From NCBI GenBank assembly GCA_017744735.1, contig JAGIAR010000004.1, positions 310,001 through 374,000 on the forward strand: a stretch of 64,000 bases of DNA. The letters run 5' to 3'. The notes beneath the pieces are model-generated. The model had not been told where the DNA came from. It saw only the letters and a list, made by a program, of their open reading frames with translations, and did no database searches. Below are positions 1 through 8,483 of this stretch, piece by piece (position 1 is the first letter of the stretch; each line of letters begins with the position of its first letter). The DNA is from Novosphingobium sp. Its GTDB lineage: Bacteria; Pseudomonadota; Alphaproteobacteria; Sphingomonadales; Sphingomonadaceae. A program made the translations under genes and the position numbers.

Positions 1-1
1 G

Positions 2-367
2 CCGCAGATGCGCCGGATCATCCCCTTTCCACCGGCCGAACACCCGCTCGTCCGCACCATGCCCTATGGCCGCAAGGCGCTGTTCGTCGGCGGGCACTGC
101 ACCGGCATCGTCGGAATGGCGGATGACGCGGCGCGCGACCTGATCGAGCAGCTCTATGCCCACGCGACGCAGGAGAAGTACATCTATCGCCACCAATGGC
201 GGCGGTGGGACCTGGTCATCTGGGACAACCGCTGCACTATGCACGCGGCCACCCCGCTGCTGGTCGACAGCTATCGCCGCGACATGCGCCGGACCACGAT
301 CAACGAAAGCGGGCCGGAGACCTCGGCGCTCGACTGGATGATCGCGCAGGGGCTGGTCGAGGCCTAG
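2..367 (+). CDS. TauD/TfdA-family dioxygenase, C-terminal part (5' cut by window edge)
   Basis: This is the C-terminal ~120 residues of an Fe(II)/2-oxoglutarate-dependent dioxygenase; the reading frame is open at the left edge, so the true start lies outside the window. It shows the family's distal region: GRKALFVGGHCTGIVGM, then WDLVIWDNRCTMHAAT with the third iron-ligand His, then YRRDMRRTTI with the arginines that bind the 2-oxoglutarate carboxylate. The same blocks occur in the two minus-strand paralogues that follow. Substrate is unknown; relatives act on taurine, alkyl sulfates or phenoxyacetates. It converges on the next gene and both stop codons sit on one CTAG at 364-367. An internal ATG at 8 is not the start, because homology runs through it. 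Confidence 0.85.
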   Translation, partial: PQMRRIIPFPPAEHPLVRTMPYGRKALFVGGHCTGIVGMADDAARDLIEQLYAHATQEKYIYRHQWRRWDLVIWDNRCTMHAATPLLVDSYRRDMRRTTINESGPETSALDWMIAQGLVEA

Positions 368-1278
368 CCGGCCGCAACCTCGCGCGCCGGGCGAAACATG
401 TCCTGGACCACGTCGCCCGGTTCTCCGGGGGACTGTGGATCGCGAATGGTCGTGCGGCGCATGTCGCGGCGATAGAGGGTTTCGTCGAAATCACCGGCTC
501 GGTGCAGGCATGCCAGATTGTCCCAGATCGTCATGTCGCCGGCCCGGTAGTCGGTCGAAAAGGTGTATTGCGGTTGGGTGACCCAGGCGGTGAGTTCGTC
601 GAGCAGCTCGCGCCCTTCGTCGCGGTCCATCCCGACGATGTCCCGCGCGTGGGCGCCGATGTAGAGCATCTTGCGGCCCGAGCCGCGATGGACGTGCACC
701 AGCGGATGGGTCGCATGCTGGAAGGCGTCGATCTCTTCCTCGGTGTAGGGATAGCCCGCCTTGCGGCGCGACCAGAAATAGCAGTGGCGTGCCTCAAGGC
801 CCTCGATCCGGTCCTTCATGGGCGCGGGCAGATCGTCATAGGCGCTGCGCGCGTCGGCGAACCAGGTGGGCGCGCTGTGGGGCGGCGCTTCGTGGCACAA
901 CAGCAGGCTCTGTGCCGCGCGCACCTCCATGAACGAGCTGTCGATATGCCACAGCCGATTCCCGCGGTTGGTAATCCGGCGCTTCTCGTCATCGACGATA
1001 TTGCCCTGGCGGTCGATGTTCGAAGCGTCGAACAATTCGGGCTGCGAAAACCGCGGCCCATCCTTGAGCGGCGGAGCATGGATCACGTCGCCGAAAATGC
1101 GGGTGAAGGCGACGTGGCTGGCATCGTCGAGGCCGGTGTCTCGCCACACGGTGACACCCCAGCGATTCTGGATCGCGACGATCTCCTGCGCCGTTGCAGC
1201 ATCGAGGGGCCGGGAAATATCCACACCCGAGACTTCGGCGCCGAACCGCTCCAGGATCGGTTTCACCTCGATCGCCAT
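364..1278 (-). CDS. TauD/TfdA-family Fe(II)/2-oxoglutarate dioxygenase
   Basis: A 304-residue, full-length member of the TauD/TfdA family, which hydroxylates a substrate while decarboxylating 2-oxoglutarate to succinate. The iron triad is visible: the HxD pair in LWHIDSSF (His111, Asp113) and the distal His259 in WDNLACLHRAGDFD. The 2-oxoglutarate-binding arginines lie in YRRDMRRTTI (about 270-275). The start ATG is preceded by AGGGATG, an acceptable ribosome site. It is very similar throughout to the next gene and to the partial gene before it, so the three look like duplicates. The substrate cannot be read from sequence. TfdA (2,4-D), alkylsulfatase or taurine activity are all possible; an arylalkyl ether or sulfonate substrate is only a guess. 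Confidence 0.9.
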   Translation of the reverse strand: MAIEVKPILERFGAEVSGVDISRPLDAATAQEIVAIQNRWGVTVWRDTGLDDASHVAFTRIFGDVIHAPPLKDGPRFSQPELFDASNIDRQGNIVDDEKRRITNRGNRLWHIDSSFMEVRAAQSLLLCHEAPPHSAPTWFADARSAYDDLPAPMKDRIEGLEARHCYFWSRRKAGYPYTEEEIDAFQHATHPLVHVHRGSGRKMLYIGAHARDIVGMDRDEGRELLDELTAWVTQPQYTFSTDYRAGDMTIWDNLACLHRAGDFDETLYRRDMRRTTIRDPQSPGEPGDVVQDMFRPAREVAAG

Positions 1279-1288
1279 CCAACATCCC

Positions 1289-1298
1289 TAGCTTGCTA
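1289..1298. promoter_or_regulatory. Short palindrome upstream of the second dioxygenase gene
   Basis: TAGC-TT-GCTA lies 10-20 bases upstream of the minus-strand dioxygenase start at 1278. Its place between the presumed promoter and start would suit a repressor site, but it is short and could be chance. Confidence 0.25.
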
Positions 1299-1362
1299 AC
1301 TATTACGCTTGGTTACGGCAAGGAGGGCGGGACGGCAAGCGCGAGATCGGCGAGGCACGACG

Positions 1363-2319
1363 TCAGGAAGCTGCCATCACGCGCTCGCGGGTGGTCTCGG
1401 TCGGCGAGAACGGCGTGTCGCCGGCATCGGCGAACATGCGGGTGAAATGATCGGGTTCGGCGGGCGGCGCCTGCGGATCGCGCACGGTGGTCCGCCGCAT
1501 GTCGCGCCGAAAAAGCGAATCGTCGTACTCGCCGCCGCGGTGGAGCGAACAGAGATTGTCCCAGATCGTCATGTCGCCGGGCTTGTAGTGCACCGCGAAA
1601 GTGTATTCCGGGCGGGTGCACCAAGCGATCAGCTCGTCGATCAGCGCGCGGCCGTCGGCGCGATCCATTCCCACGATGTCCCGCGTATGCGCGCCGACGA
1701 ACAGCGCCTTTCGGCCCGATCCGGCGTGGACGTGCACCAGCGGGTGCGCGGCTTGCGGTTTCGCGTCGATCTCGTCCTCGGTGTAGGGATAGCCCGCGCG
1801 GCGGCGGGACCAGAAATAGGAATGTGTCGCCCGCAGTCCTTCCAGCCGGTCCTTCATGCTCTGCGGCAGATCGTCATACGCCCCTCGCGTATCGGCAAAC
1901 CAGGTTGGCCCGCCGTGGGGCGGCGCTTCATGGCACAGCAGCAATGCCTGGGCTGAACGTACCCGCATGAAGGAGGAATCGGAGTGCCACAGGCGGTTGC
2001 CCTTGGCACCGAGCCGGATGCTTTCGTTGGTCGCAATATTCCCCTCGAGATCGAGGTTAGAAGCATCGAACAGCTCGGGCTCGCTCATCCGGCTCGGCTT
2101 GCCGGTGTGCCGCGGAGCCAGCTCGACGCGGCCGAACAGGCGGCTGAAGGCGACGTGGCCGGCATCGTCGAGCCCGGTATCGCGCCAGACAGTGACACCC
2201 CATCGGTCCTGGATCGCCGCGATCCGGCGACGGGTCGCCTCGTCGAGCGGACGCGCAATATCGATGCCGGACACCTCGGCACCGAAGCCCGGCAGGATCG
2301 GCGATACGCGGATGGTCAT
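1363..2319 (-). CDS. TauD/TfdA-family Fe(II)/2-oxoglutarate dioxygenase (paralogue)
   Basis: A 318-residue dioxygenase of the same family, upstream of the previous gene on the same strand with an 84-base gap. Iron ligands are His112 and Asp114 in LWHSDSSF and His260 in WDNLCSLHRGGEYD. The 2-oxoglutarate arginine cluster is in FRRDMRRTTV. The ATG follows GGGGAGTGACCG, a good ribosome site. Blocks such as YFWSRR.AGYPYTE and HPLVHVH.GSGRK are shared with its neighbour. It has a longer C-terminal tail (about 20 residues) than the 304-residue copy. Two divergent copies kept side by side suggest different but related substrates. A role in assimilating sulfonates, sulfate esters or aryloxyalkanoates is the usual family context, not shown here. 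Confidence 0.9.
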   Translation of the reverse strand: MTIRVSPILPGFGAEVSGIDIARPLDEATRRRIAAIQDRWGVTVWRDTGLDDAGHVAFSRLFGRVELAPRHTGKPSRMSEPELFDASNLDLEGNIATNESIRLGAKGNRLWHSDSSFMRVRSAQALLLCHEAPPHGGPTWFADTRGAYDDLPQSMKDRLEGLRATHSYFWSRRRAGYPYTEDEIDAKPQAAHPLVHVHAGSGRKALFVGAHTRDIVGMDRADGRALIDELIAWCTRPEYTFAVHYKPGDMTIWDNLCSLHRGGEYDDSLFRRDMRRTTVRDPQAPPAEPDHFTRMFADAGDTPFSPTETTRERVMAAS

Positions 2320-2400
2320 CGGTCACTCCCCTTCGTTATGAAAGGAAAGCTAATCCACGGCGCGGCCCCGGTCATTGATCGCCGACAAATGATCCGCGCC

Positions 2401-3078
2401 CTACCAGTCGATCGGTTGGCGCCCATGGGCAGCAAGGAACCGGTTGGCCTTGCTGAACGGTTTTGAGCCGAAGAACCCCCCATGCGCCGAAAGCGGGCTG
2501 GGGTGCGGCGCTGCGAGCACCAGATGGCGGGTATTGTCGGCAAGCTCGGGCACCCGCATCGCCTTCTTCTTCGCGTGGCTGCCCCAGAGGATGAACACCG
2601 CGGGTTCGTCGCGCTGGGCGACCGCCCGCACCGCCGCATCGGTGATTGCTTCCCAGCCGCGGTTCTGGTGCGAGCCGGCCTGCGCCGCCTCGACCGTCAG
2701 CGCATTGTTCAGCAACAGCACCCCCTGCCGCGCCCAATGCTCCAGATTGCCGTGCGGCGGGGCCTGCACGCCGAGATCGCTCGCGAGCTCCTTGTAGATG
2801 TTCACCAGCGAGGGCGGCACCCGCGCCCCTTCGGGAACCGAGAAGGCCAGCCCTTGCGCCTGCCCCGGCCCGTGGTACGGATCTTGCCCCAGGATCACGA
2901 CCTTGACCTGGTCGAGCGGGGTCAGCTCCAGCGCGCGCAAGCGCGCGCCGCGGGGCGGGTAGATCGTCTTGCCGGCATCCTCTTCCGCGCGCAGCCAACC
3001 GCCAAGCCGGCGGGCTTCGGGCGATTGCAGCGCGGCCTCGAGCGCGGGCTGCCAGGAAGGAGGGACCGTATCCGCCAT
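2401..3078 (-). CDS. ung: Uracil-DNA glycosylase, family 1
   Basis: Removes uracil from DNA, starting base-excision repair after cytosine deamination or dUTP incorporation. At 225 residues it is the usual length for family 1. The water-activating loop GQDPYHG (Asp66) is present, as are the uracil-binding LLLNN (121-125) and the DNA-intercalation loop HPSPLSAHGGFFGSKPF with catalytic His192. It is separated from the dioxygenases by about 80 bases and from the divergent RNase D-like gene by 78 bases, so it is probably its own unit. Confidence 0.97.
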   Translation of the reverse strand: MADTVPPSWQPALEAALQSPEARRLGGWLRAEEDAGKTIYPPRGARLRALELTPLDQVKVVILGQDPYHGPGQAQGLAFSVPEGARVPPSLVNIYKELASDLGVQAPPHGNLEHWARQGVLLLNNALTVEAAQAGSHQNRGWEAITDAAVRAVAQRDEPAVFILWGSHAKKKAMRVPELADNTRHLVLAAPHPSPLSAHGGFFGSKPFSKANRFLAAHGRQPIDW

Positions 3079-3156
3079 CCGGCCTTGCTACAGGCTCGAA
3101 CGCGGACTCTCCAGCGCCCCTTTTCCTCTTTCCCCAATCGGCCTAAGGCTTTGGCC

Positions 3157-3774
3157 ATGGCTGTTCATTTCCACGAAGAAGACTTGCCGGGCGATGTGTT
3201 CGCCCCCGGACCGATCGCGGTCGATACCGAAACGATGGGTCTGATCACCCCGCGCGACCGACTGTGCGTGGTGCAGCTGTCCGACGGGCTGGGCGACGAA
3301 CATCTGGTGCGCTTCGCCAAGGGCAGCGCCTACGATGCGCCCAATCTGAAGGCGGTGCTGGCCGATCCGGCCCGGATCAAGATCTATCATTTCGGGCGGT
3401 TCGATCTCGCCGCGATCGAATATTACCTCGGCGTCACTGCCGGGCCGGTGTTCTGCACCAAGATCGCCAGCAAGCTCACCCGCACCTTCACCGATCGCCA
3501 TGGGCTGAAGTACCTCGTGCAGGAACTGCTCGCGACCGACATCTCGAAGCAGCAGCAGACCTCGGACTGGGGCGCGCCGGAGCTCAACGATGCGCAACGC
3601 GAATATGCCGCTTCGGATGTGCGCTATCTCCACCGGCTGCGCGAAATCCTGATCGAACGGCTGGAGCGCGAGGGTCGGACCGGGATCGCCCAGGCCTGTT
3701 TCGAGTTCCTTCCTGCACGGGCCCGGCTCGACATCGCCGGCTGGGCGGACAAGGACATTTTCAGCCACGAGTAA
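3157..3774 (+). CDS. RNase D-like 3'-5' exonuclease (nuclease domain only)
   Basis: A 205-residue DEDDy exonuclease of the RNase D class. Motif I is VDTETMG (Asp23, Glu25), motif II is in YHFGRFDLAAIEYY, and motif III is REYAASDVRYLHRL with the Tyr and Asp of the DEDDy set. E. coli RNase D (about 375 residues) also carries HRDC domains, which are missing, so this is the short alphaproteobacterial form. It probably trims 3' ends of tRNA precursors or other structured RNA. The ATG at 3157 was chosen over upstream in-frame starts because similarity begins there and AAGG lies at a suitable distance. It leads directly into lptC (26-base gap), a common order in Sphingomonadales. Confidence 0.93.
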   Translation: MAVHFHEEDLPGDVFAPGPIAVDTETMGLITPRDRLCVVQLSDGLGDEHLVRFAKGSAYDAPNLKAVLADPARIKIYHFGRFDLAAIEYYLGVTAGPVFCTKIASKLTRTFTDRHGLKYLVQELLATDISKQQQTSDWGAPELNDAQREYAASDVRYLHRLREILIERLEREGRTGIAQACFEFLPARARLDIAGWADKDIFSHE

Positions 3775-3800
3775 GGCTGTCTTGTGCTAGGCAGGATTCC

Positions 3801-4448
3801 ATGACGACCGCCTCCGCCGAAATCCTCCGCGACCGGCGCCAGCATTTCGCCGCACCCGGCGGCGCGCACGACCGGCTGATCCGTCGCCTTTCCACGCTGC
3901 TGCCGGCGGCGATCGGAGTGGTCGCCGCACTGATGATTCTTACTCCGCTGGCACCCCGTGGCGAGGTCAGCTTCCTGCTCGACCGCAACAAGGTCGCGAT
4001 TTCGGAAGATCGCCTGCGCGCGCAGAATGCAATGTATCGGGGCGAGGACGACAATGGCCGGCCGTTCTCGATCATGGCCGGCGAGGCGATTCAGCAAAGC
4101 GCGGCCGAGCCGGTTGTAAACATGAGCCAGCTCCAGGCCCGGATGCTCCTGCAACAGGGTCCGGCGCTGCTGCGCGCGAATTCGGGCCGTTACGACTTCC
4201 AGTCGCAGAAGATCGCGATCGACGGCGTGGTGCAGTTCACCGGTTCGGACGGTTATCGCATGACGGCCAGCGGCGTGTCGGTCGATTTGCGGAAGAAAGC
4301 GCTGACCGGCGACGGCGCAGTGGAAGGCGCGGTACCCGCCGGCACCTTCAGTGCCGACCGGATGGAAGCCGATCTCGAGAACCGGACGATAAAGCTTGAC
4401 GGTCGTGCGCGGCTCCGCATGGTGCCCGGCAAGCTAGGGAACCCCTGA
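3801..4448 (+). CDS. lptC: LPS export ABC transporter periplasmic protein LptC
   Basis: A 215-residue bitopic inner-membrane protein of the lipopolysaccharide transport bridge. One membrane segment is at about residues 35-55 (AAIGVVAALMILTPLAP), followed by a periplasmic OstA-like beta-jelly-roll region that passes LPS from LptBFG to LptA. It has an N-terminal cytoplasmic tail of about 30 residues, longer than in E. coli but usual in alphaproteobacteria. Its TGA overlaps the lptA ATG by one base (TGATG), so the two are translationally coupled. The identification rests on this pairing and the overall pattern; sequence conservation of LptC is low. Confidence 0.9.
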   Translation: MTTASAEILRDRRQHFAAPGGAHDRLIRRLSTLLPAAIGVVAALMILTPLAPRGEVSFLLDRNKVAISEDRLRAQNAMYRGEDDNGRPFSIMAGEAIQQSAAEPVVNMSQLQARMLLQQGPALLRANSGRYDFQSQKIAIDGVVQFTGSDGYRMTASGVSVDLRKKALTGDGAVEGAVPAGTFSADRMEADLENRTIKLDGRARLRMVPGKLGNP

Positions 4449-5044
4449 TGGCGAAGATGATCCGTTTTTCCGCGCCGCTTCGTGCCGGCCTGGCCGGCCT
4501 TGCGCTATGCACCGCCGCGCTTGCCGGTTGGCAGCAGCTCGCCGCAGCGCAGGGGCTGGGCGCGTTCGATAGCAATGCCCCGGTCAACTTCGATGCCGCG
4601 TCGATCGAGCTGCAGGACAAGGCGAACCGGGTGGTGCTGTCGGGCGACGTGGTGTTCAGCCAGGGTGACCTTACCCTGCGCTCGGACCGTTCGGTCGTGA
4701 CCTACACCAACAATGGCAGCCTGCAGATCCAGCGGCTCGATGCGACCGGCAATGTGGTTGTCACGCGCGGCGACCAGGTCGCCCGCGGAGCGGCCGCGGT
4801 TTACGATTTCAACAAGCGTGTGATCGTGATGTCCGGCAACGTCTCGCTCAAGCGCGGTACCGACACGGTCAACGGCGGCAGGCTGGTGGTCGATCTCAAC
4901 AGCGGCCTCGCCAATGTCGATGGCCGCGGACCGACCAGTGCTTCGGGCAAGTCGGGCCGGGTCAGCGGCACCTTCACCGTGCCGAAGAACGCCGCCGACA
5001 ATTCGGCCGGCGGAACCCCGGCTCCCGGTGGAACCAAGAACTAG
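4448..5044 (+). CDS. lptA: LPS transport periplasmic protein LptA (OstA-like)
   Basis: A 198-residue exported protein that forms the periplasmic LPS-carrying filament between LptC and LptD. A signal peptide is seen at residues 1-35 with hydrophobic core LAGLALCTAALAGW and an A-x-A-type end (LAAAQG). The body is the repeated beta-strand OstA pattern (DKANRVVLSGDVVFSQGD, LDATGNVVVTRGDQVARG, VIVMSGNVSLKRGTDTVNGG). The C-terminus is a Gly/Pro/Ala-rich tail. It ends on a CTAG shared with the convergent gene. lptB and rpoN, which often follow lptA in alphaproteobacteria, are not here; the exopolysaccharide operon meets it instead. Confidence 0.93.
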   Translation: MAKMIRFSAPLRAGLAGLALCTAALAGWQQLAAAQGLGAFDSNAPVNFDAASIELQDKANRVVLSGDVVFSQGDLTLRSDRSVVTYTNNGSLQIQRLDATGNVVVTRGDQVARGAAAVYDFNKRVIVMSGNVSLKRGTDTVNGGRLVVDLNSGLANVDGRGPTSASGKSGRVSGTFTVPKNAADNSAGGTPAPGGTKN

Positions 5045-6252
5045 CCGGTCTTCCCGGTGCCCGCCTTCACGATCGTCACATCGTCGAGCGTAATGTCGCT
5101 GCCGGGGCGCAGCCACAGGCCGAGCACCTGCCCGGCGCAGGAACCAGCAGTCAGCGCCTGGCCCGAACCGGCAGGGTCGCCCGCCGTCGTCGCGGGGCGC
5201 CTCGGTCTTGCGCCGCAATCCAGTGAGAAGGCTACGCCGCCTTCTGCGGAGCCGGAACCCGGCCGGATGTTGGCCCGAACGCGATAACCGCCGGGCGCGA
5301 GCGCGAGCGGCTGCGACAGGACCAGGCGACTGACCGAAGCGGTATTGCGCAGGATCAGCGCCTTGCCGTCGCCCCGTGCGACCGGTTCCACCGTGACGTC
5401 GCCGCTCGCCTGACCGCGCCAGCCGAACGGCGCGGAGCCGGGATCTGCCGCCGCGAAGCGCTCGAAGCCGCCGTCGACCAGGCCGCCCGGCGGAATCCCC
5501 GCCAGGTCCTTGTCGCCGCAGGCGGCGCGCCAGAGGCTCTCCGCTTCGCTTCGCATCCCTTGCGCAAGCAGCGATCCCACCAGTGGGCGCGGGGTGTCGC
5601 AATCCATCGCATTTCCCTGCCGCGCAGCCAGCAGCGCGATCCCGCTTTTCAGCCGGAGTTCGCCCGCGTCGGTCTCACCCGCCAGATAAGGACGGGCCCA
5701 GCCGGGATTGCTCGCCAGCCTGTGCGCGAGCGCGGCGCGCCCCGCCGGGCTCGCCTCCAGCGGCTCGAGCAGCGCACTGCCGGTGGTGGAATAGGGATCC
5801 GTCCGCAGGAGCGCGTCGGCCCGCAGCGCCGCCCGCTCCGCATCGCCGCTCTCCAGCGCGATCCCGTACCAGTAAAGCTGGGTAAGCCGGTCTCGCCAGC
5901 CACGTGCGGCCGCTATGCGAAAGGCCTCTTCTCCCCGTGGATCGTTGCGCGATGCAAGCGCCGAGCCGAGCAGCGAGTTCGACAGGGGGTCGAGGGGATC
6001 TTCCAGCACGGCCGCGGTCGCGTCCGACGACGCCGCAGCCATATCGCCGCGAAGCAGCGCGATCGTGGCCGCGCTGCGGTCCGCCTGGGCCCGGAATGGG
6101 GCAGGCACCAGCCGCTCGAGCGCCGGGGAAACATTGCTCATGCGGTCGAAACCGCTGCCCCAGGCAGCCAGCGCATAGCTTCCCAGCAGGATACTGGCCG
6201 CGATGCTCAGCCCGACGCGCGGAAAGGTCCCCGCCGCGCCCGCACCACTCAC
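5041..6252 (-). CDS. Membrane-anchored TPR-like protein with C-terminal jelly-roll domain, exopolysaccharide operon
   Basis: A 403-residue protein not recognised as a named family. It has one N-terminal membrane segment (about 12-32, LSIAASILLGSYALAAW). An Ala-rich helical region at about 45-260 looks like tetratricopeptide-type repeats (for example FRAQADRSAATIALLRGDMA). A C-terminal beta-rich region (about 265-400) starts with GGFERF and ends with ITLDDVTIV, the usual first and last strands of carbohydrate-binding jelly rolls (CBM4/9-like). The ATG overlaps the stop of the BY-kinase gene by 4 bases, so it is the last gene of that operon. I infer a periplasmic role in polymer handling or chain-length control; the sugar-binding idea is untested. 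Confidence 0.75.
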   Translation of the reverse strand: MSGAGAAGTFPRVGLSIAASILLGSYALAAWGSGFDRMSNVSPALERLVPAPFRAQADRSAATIALLRGDMAAASSDATAAVLEDPLDPLSNSLLGSALASRNDPRGEEAFRIAAARGWRDRLTQLYWYGIALESGDAERAALRADALLRTDPYSTTGSALLEPLEASPAGRAALAHRLASNPGWARPYLAGETDAGELRLKSGIALLAARQGNAMDCDTPRPLVGSLLAQGMRSEAESLWRAACGDKDLAGIPPGGLVDGGFERFAAADPGSAPFGWRGQASGDVTVEPVARGDGKALILRNTASVSRLVLSQPLALAPGGYRVRANIRPGSGSAEGGVAFSLDCGARPRRPATTAGDPAGSGQALTAGSCAGQVLGLWLRPGSDITLDDVTIVKAGTGKTG

Positions 6253-8477
6253 GCCGACGAGCCCTCACCGGTCTCGTAGCGGTAGTAGTTATAGCCGTAA
6301 TATTCCGAGTAGCGGTTGCCCGACTTGTCCGGATCGAACTTGGTCAGCACCGCACCAAGCAGTACCGCATGGACCGCCCGCAGACGCTTGAGCGCCGTCT
6401 TCAGCGCGCCGCGCCGGCCGCGTTCGGATTCGACCACGAACATCACGCCGTCCGCCAGGGCTGCGAGGGCCGGCGCATCGGCGAGGCCCAGCACCGGCGG
6501 GCTGTCGACCAGCACCACATCGTACTGGCCGGCGAATTCATCCAGCAGTGCAGCCATGCGCGGTGAGGTCAGCAGCTCCGTCGGGCTCGGCGGGATCGGG
6601 CCGGACGGCAGCAGGTCGAGATTGGGGAGCGCGGCGGTGACCAAGGCCGTGCGCGCCGGCTCGTCCGACACCAGCAGACTCGAAAGGCCGCGGCGGTTGT
6701 CGTTGCCGATCCGGTGGTGGACCGAAGGACGGCGCATGTCGGCATCGATCAGCAGCACCTTGCGGCCCATCCGCGCGAAGCCCGAGGCGACCGCGAACGC
6801 GCTGGTGCTCTTGCCCTCGGTCGGCTGCGCGCTGGTGACGAGCAGGATCTTCGGCAGGCCGGAGCGCGACGAATAAAGCAGGGCGCCGCGAAGCGAGCCA
6901 TAGGCTTCCGAGATCGCCGACTTCGGATCGCCGAGTGCGGCAGCGGGATCCTGCAAGCCGGCATTCGGGATGATCCCGAGCAGCGGGAGCTGAATCTTTT
7001 CCTCGACGTCCTCCGGGATGCGCACCAGATCGTCGAGCTGGTCGCGGATGAAAACCACCAGCGCCGCCACCAGCAGGCCGGCCAGCAGCGCGATCCCGAG
7101 GTTGAGCATCAGATTGGGCGAGGAGGGGGAAAGCGGCCGGTCCGCGCGGTCGATGATCGCGAGATTGCTGTTCGCCACCCCCGCAGCGGCGTTGAGCTCG
7201 CGGAAGCGCTGCAGCAGCCCGTCGTAGAGCGAGCGGTTGGTGTCGGCCTCGCGCGCGAGCGTGTTGTAGCGCACCGCACGATCCTGCTCGGCCAGGGTCG
7301 CGCCCTGCAGTTCTGAGACCTGCGCCGTAAGCCGCTGTTCCGAAGCCTGGGCGGCTACATAATCGGCCTTGACCGAATCGCGCACCGTCGCGGCGACCTG
7401 GCTGAGCTGCTGGCTCACCGCCGCAAGCTGGGCCTGCCCCTGCTTCACACTCGGATGGTCGTCGAGATAGCGCTGACGGTTTTTCTTGAGTTCGGCTTCG
7501 AGCTCGGCCTTGCGCGTCATCAGTTCCTGAACGGTCGGGTTGGCCAGCACCGGCGGAGAGGCCAGCAGCGGCGACGAGCTGATCGCGCGCCAGCGGGCTT
7601 CGGCGGCGATGCGTTCGGCCTTGGCGGCATTCGCCGCCTGGTTGATCTGCATCAGGCTGGAAGTAGTGACGCTGTTCGCGGCGGCATCGTTGCCGGTGGA
7701 TTTGTCGGTCGCATCTTCGCGGGTACGGATCAGCCCTGCAGTACGCGCATAGGCGTTGAGCTCGCGTTCCGAGCTTTCGAGCCGGACGCGCGCTTCCTCG
7801 AGCTGTTCCGAAATGAAGTTGCGCGCATAGGCGGAGCTGTCGAACCGGCGCTGCAGGTTCGCCTGGATGAATTCCTCCCCATAGGCGTTGGCAATCTTCG
7901 CCGCCCATTCGGGATCGGCGCTGGAGAAGGAAATCGTCGCGATCCGCGAGTTGCGCGGCAGGTTCACCTTCATATTCTTCTGCAGCAGGCCGATCACCTG
8001 TTCGCGCCGGACAGCCTCGTTCATCCCGGCACCGGGCGGAGGCACTTCCATCGCGGAGTAGAACTGGTTGTTGCCGATCAGCGAGAGCCGGCGCGCGACG
8101 CGCTCGGTCAGCCCGCGGCTGCGGATGATGTCGAGCTGGGTGTTGAGGAAGCGCTCGGTGTCGGTCGACTTGGCCATCTCGGTCGACTGGTCGTCGAGTT
8201 CGTCGCCCAGAACCTGCTCGCTCTGATCGTTGATCTGGACGCTGGTAGTCGCCGTGTAGCGCGGCGTATCCAGCATGGTCGTGACCAGCGCAGCAACCAG
8301 CGCGAGCGCGACGATCGCCAGGATCAGCCAGCGATTGCGCCGGATCAGCGCCAGCACATAGCGCGTCAACTCGGCAAACGCGCCGGGACCGTAGACGCCC
8401 ACCGGCAGACCGTAGGGCTGCTGTTCCGCCTCATGGGAGGGAGCGCTGGAACGGGGATCGGGCGCGTAGCTTGCCAC
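6249..8477 (-). CDS. Polysaccharide co-polymerase fused to BY-type tyrosine autokinase (Wzz-Wzc/ExoP type)
   Basis: A 742-residue inner-membrane protein that controls chain length and export of exopolysaccharide. The Wzz domain has a membrane segment at about 50-70, a long periplasmic coiled-coil part (about 75-450), then a second segment at about 455-478. The cytoplasmic BY-kinase follows: Walker A AQPTEGKST (about 551-559), Walker A' LLIDADMRRP (about 575-584) and Walker B VVLVDSPP (about 653-660). It ends in a tyrosine cluster YSEYYGYNYYRYE (about 724-736), which such kinases autophosphorylate to switch assembly state. It lies 6 bases after the Wza-like gene and overlaps the next gene by 4. 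No glycosyltransferases or Wzx/Wzy are in this stretch. Confidence 0.95.
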   Translation of the reverse strand: MASYAPDPRSSAPSHEAEQQPYGLPVGVYGPGAFAELTRYVLALIRRNRWLILAIVALALVAALVTTMLDTPRYTATTSVQINDQSEQVLGDELDDQSTEMAKSTDTERFLNTQLDIIRSRGLTERVARRLSLIGNNQFYSAMEVPPPGAGMNEAVRREQVIGLLQKNMKVNLPRNSRIATISFSSADPEWAAKIANAYGEEFIQANLQRRFDSSAYARNFISEQLEEARVRLESSERELNAYARTAGLIRTREDATDKSTGNDAAANSVTTSSLMQINQAANAAKAERIAAEARWRAISSSPLLASPPVLANPTVQELMTRKAELEAELKKNRQRYLDDHPSVKQGQAQLAAVSQQLSQVAATVRDSVKADYVAAQASEQRLTAQVSELQGATLAEQDRAVRYNTLAREADTNRSLYDGLLQRFRELNAAAGVANSNLAIIDRADRPLSPSSPNLMLNLGIALLAGLLVAALVVFIRDQLDDLVRIPEDVEEKIQLPLLGIIPNAGLQDPAAALGDPKSAISEAYGSLRGALLYSSRSGLPKILLVTSAQPTEGKSTSAFAVASGFARMGRKVLLIDADMRRPSVHHRIGNDNRRGLSSLLVSDEPARTALVTAALPNLDLLPSGPIPPSPTELLTSPRMAALLDEFAGQYDVVLVDSPPVLGLADAPALAALADGVMFVVESERGRRGALKTALKRLRAVHAVLLGAVLTKFDPDKSGNRYSEYYGYNYYRYETGEGSSA

Positions 8478-8483
8478 TGGTCG

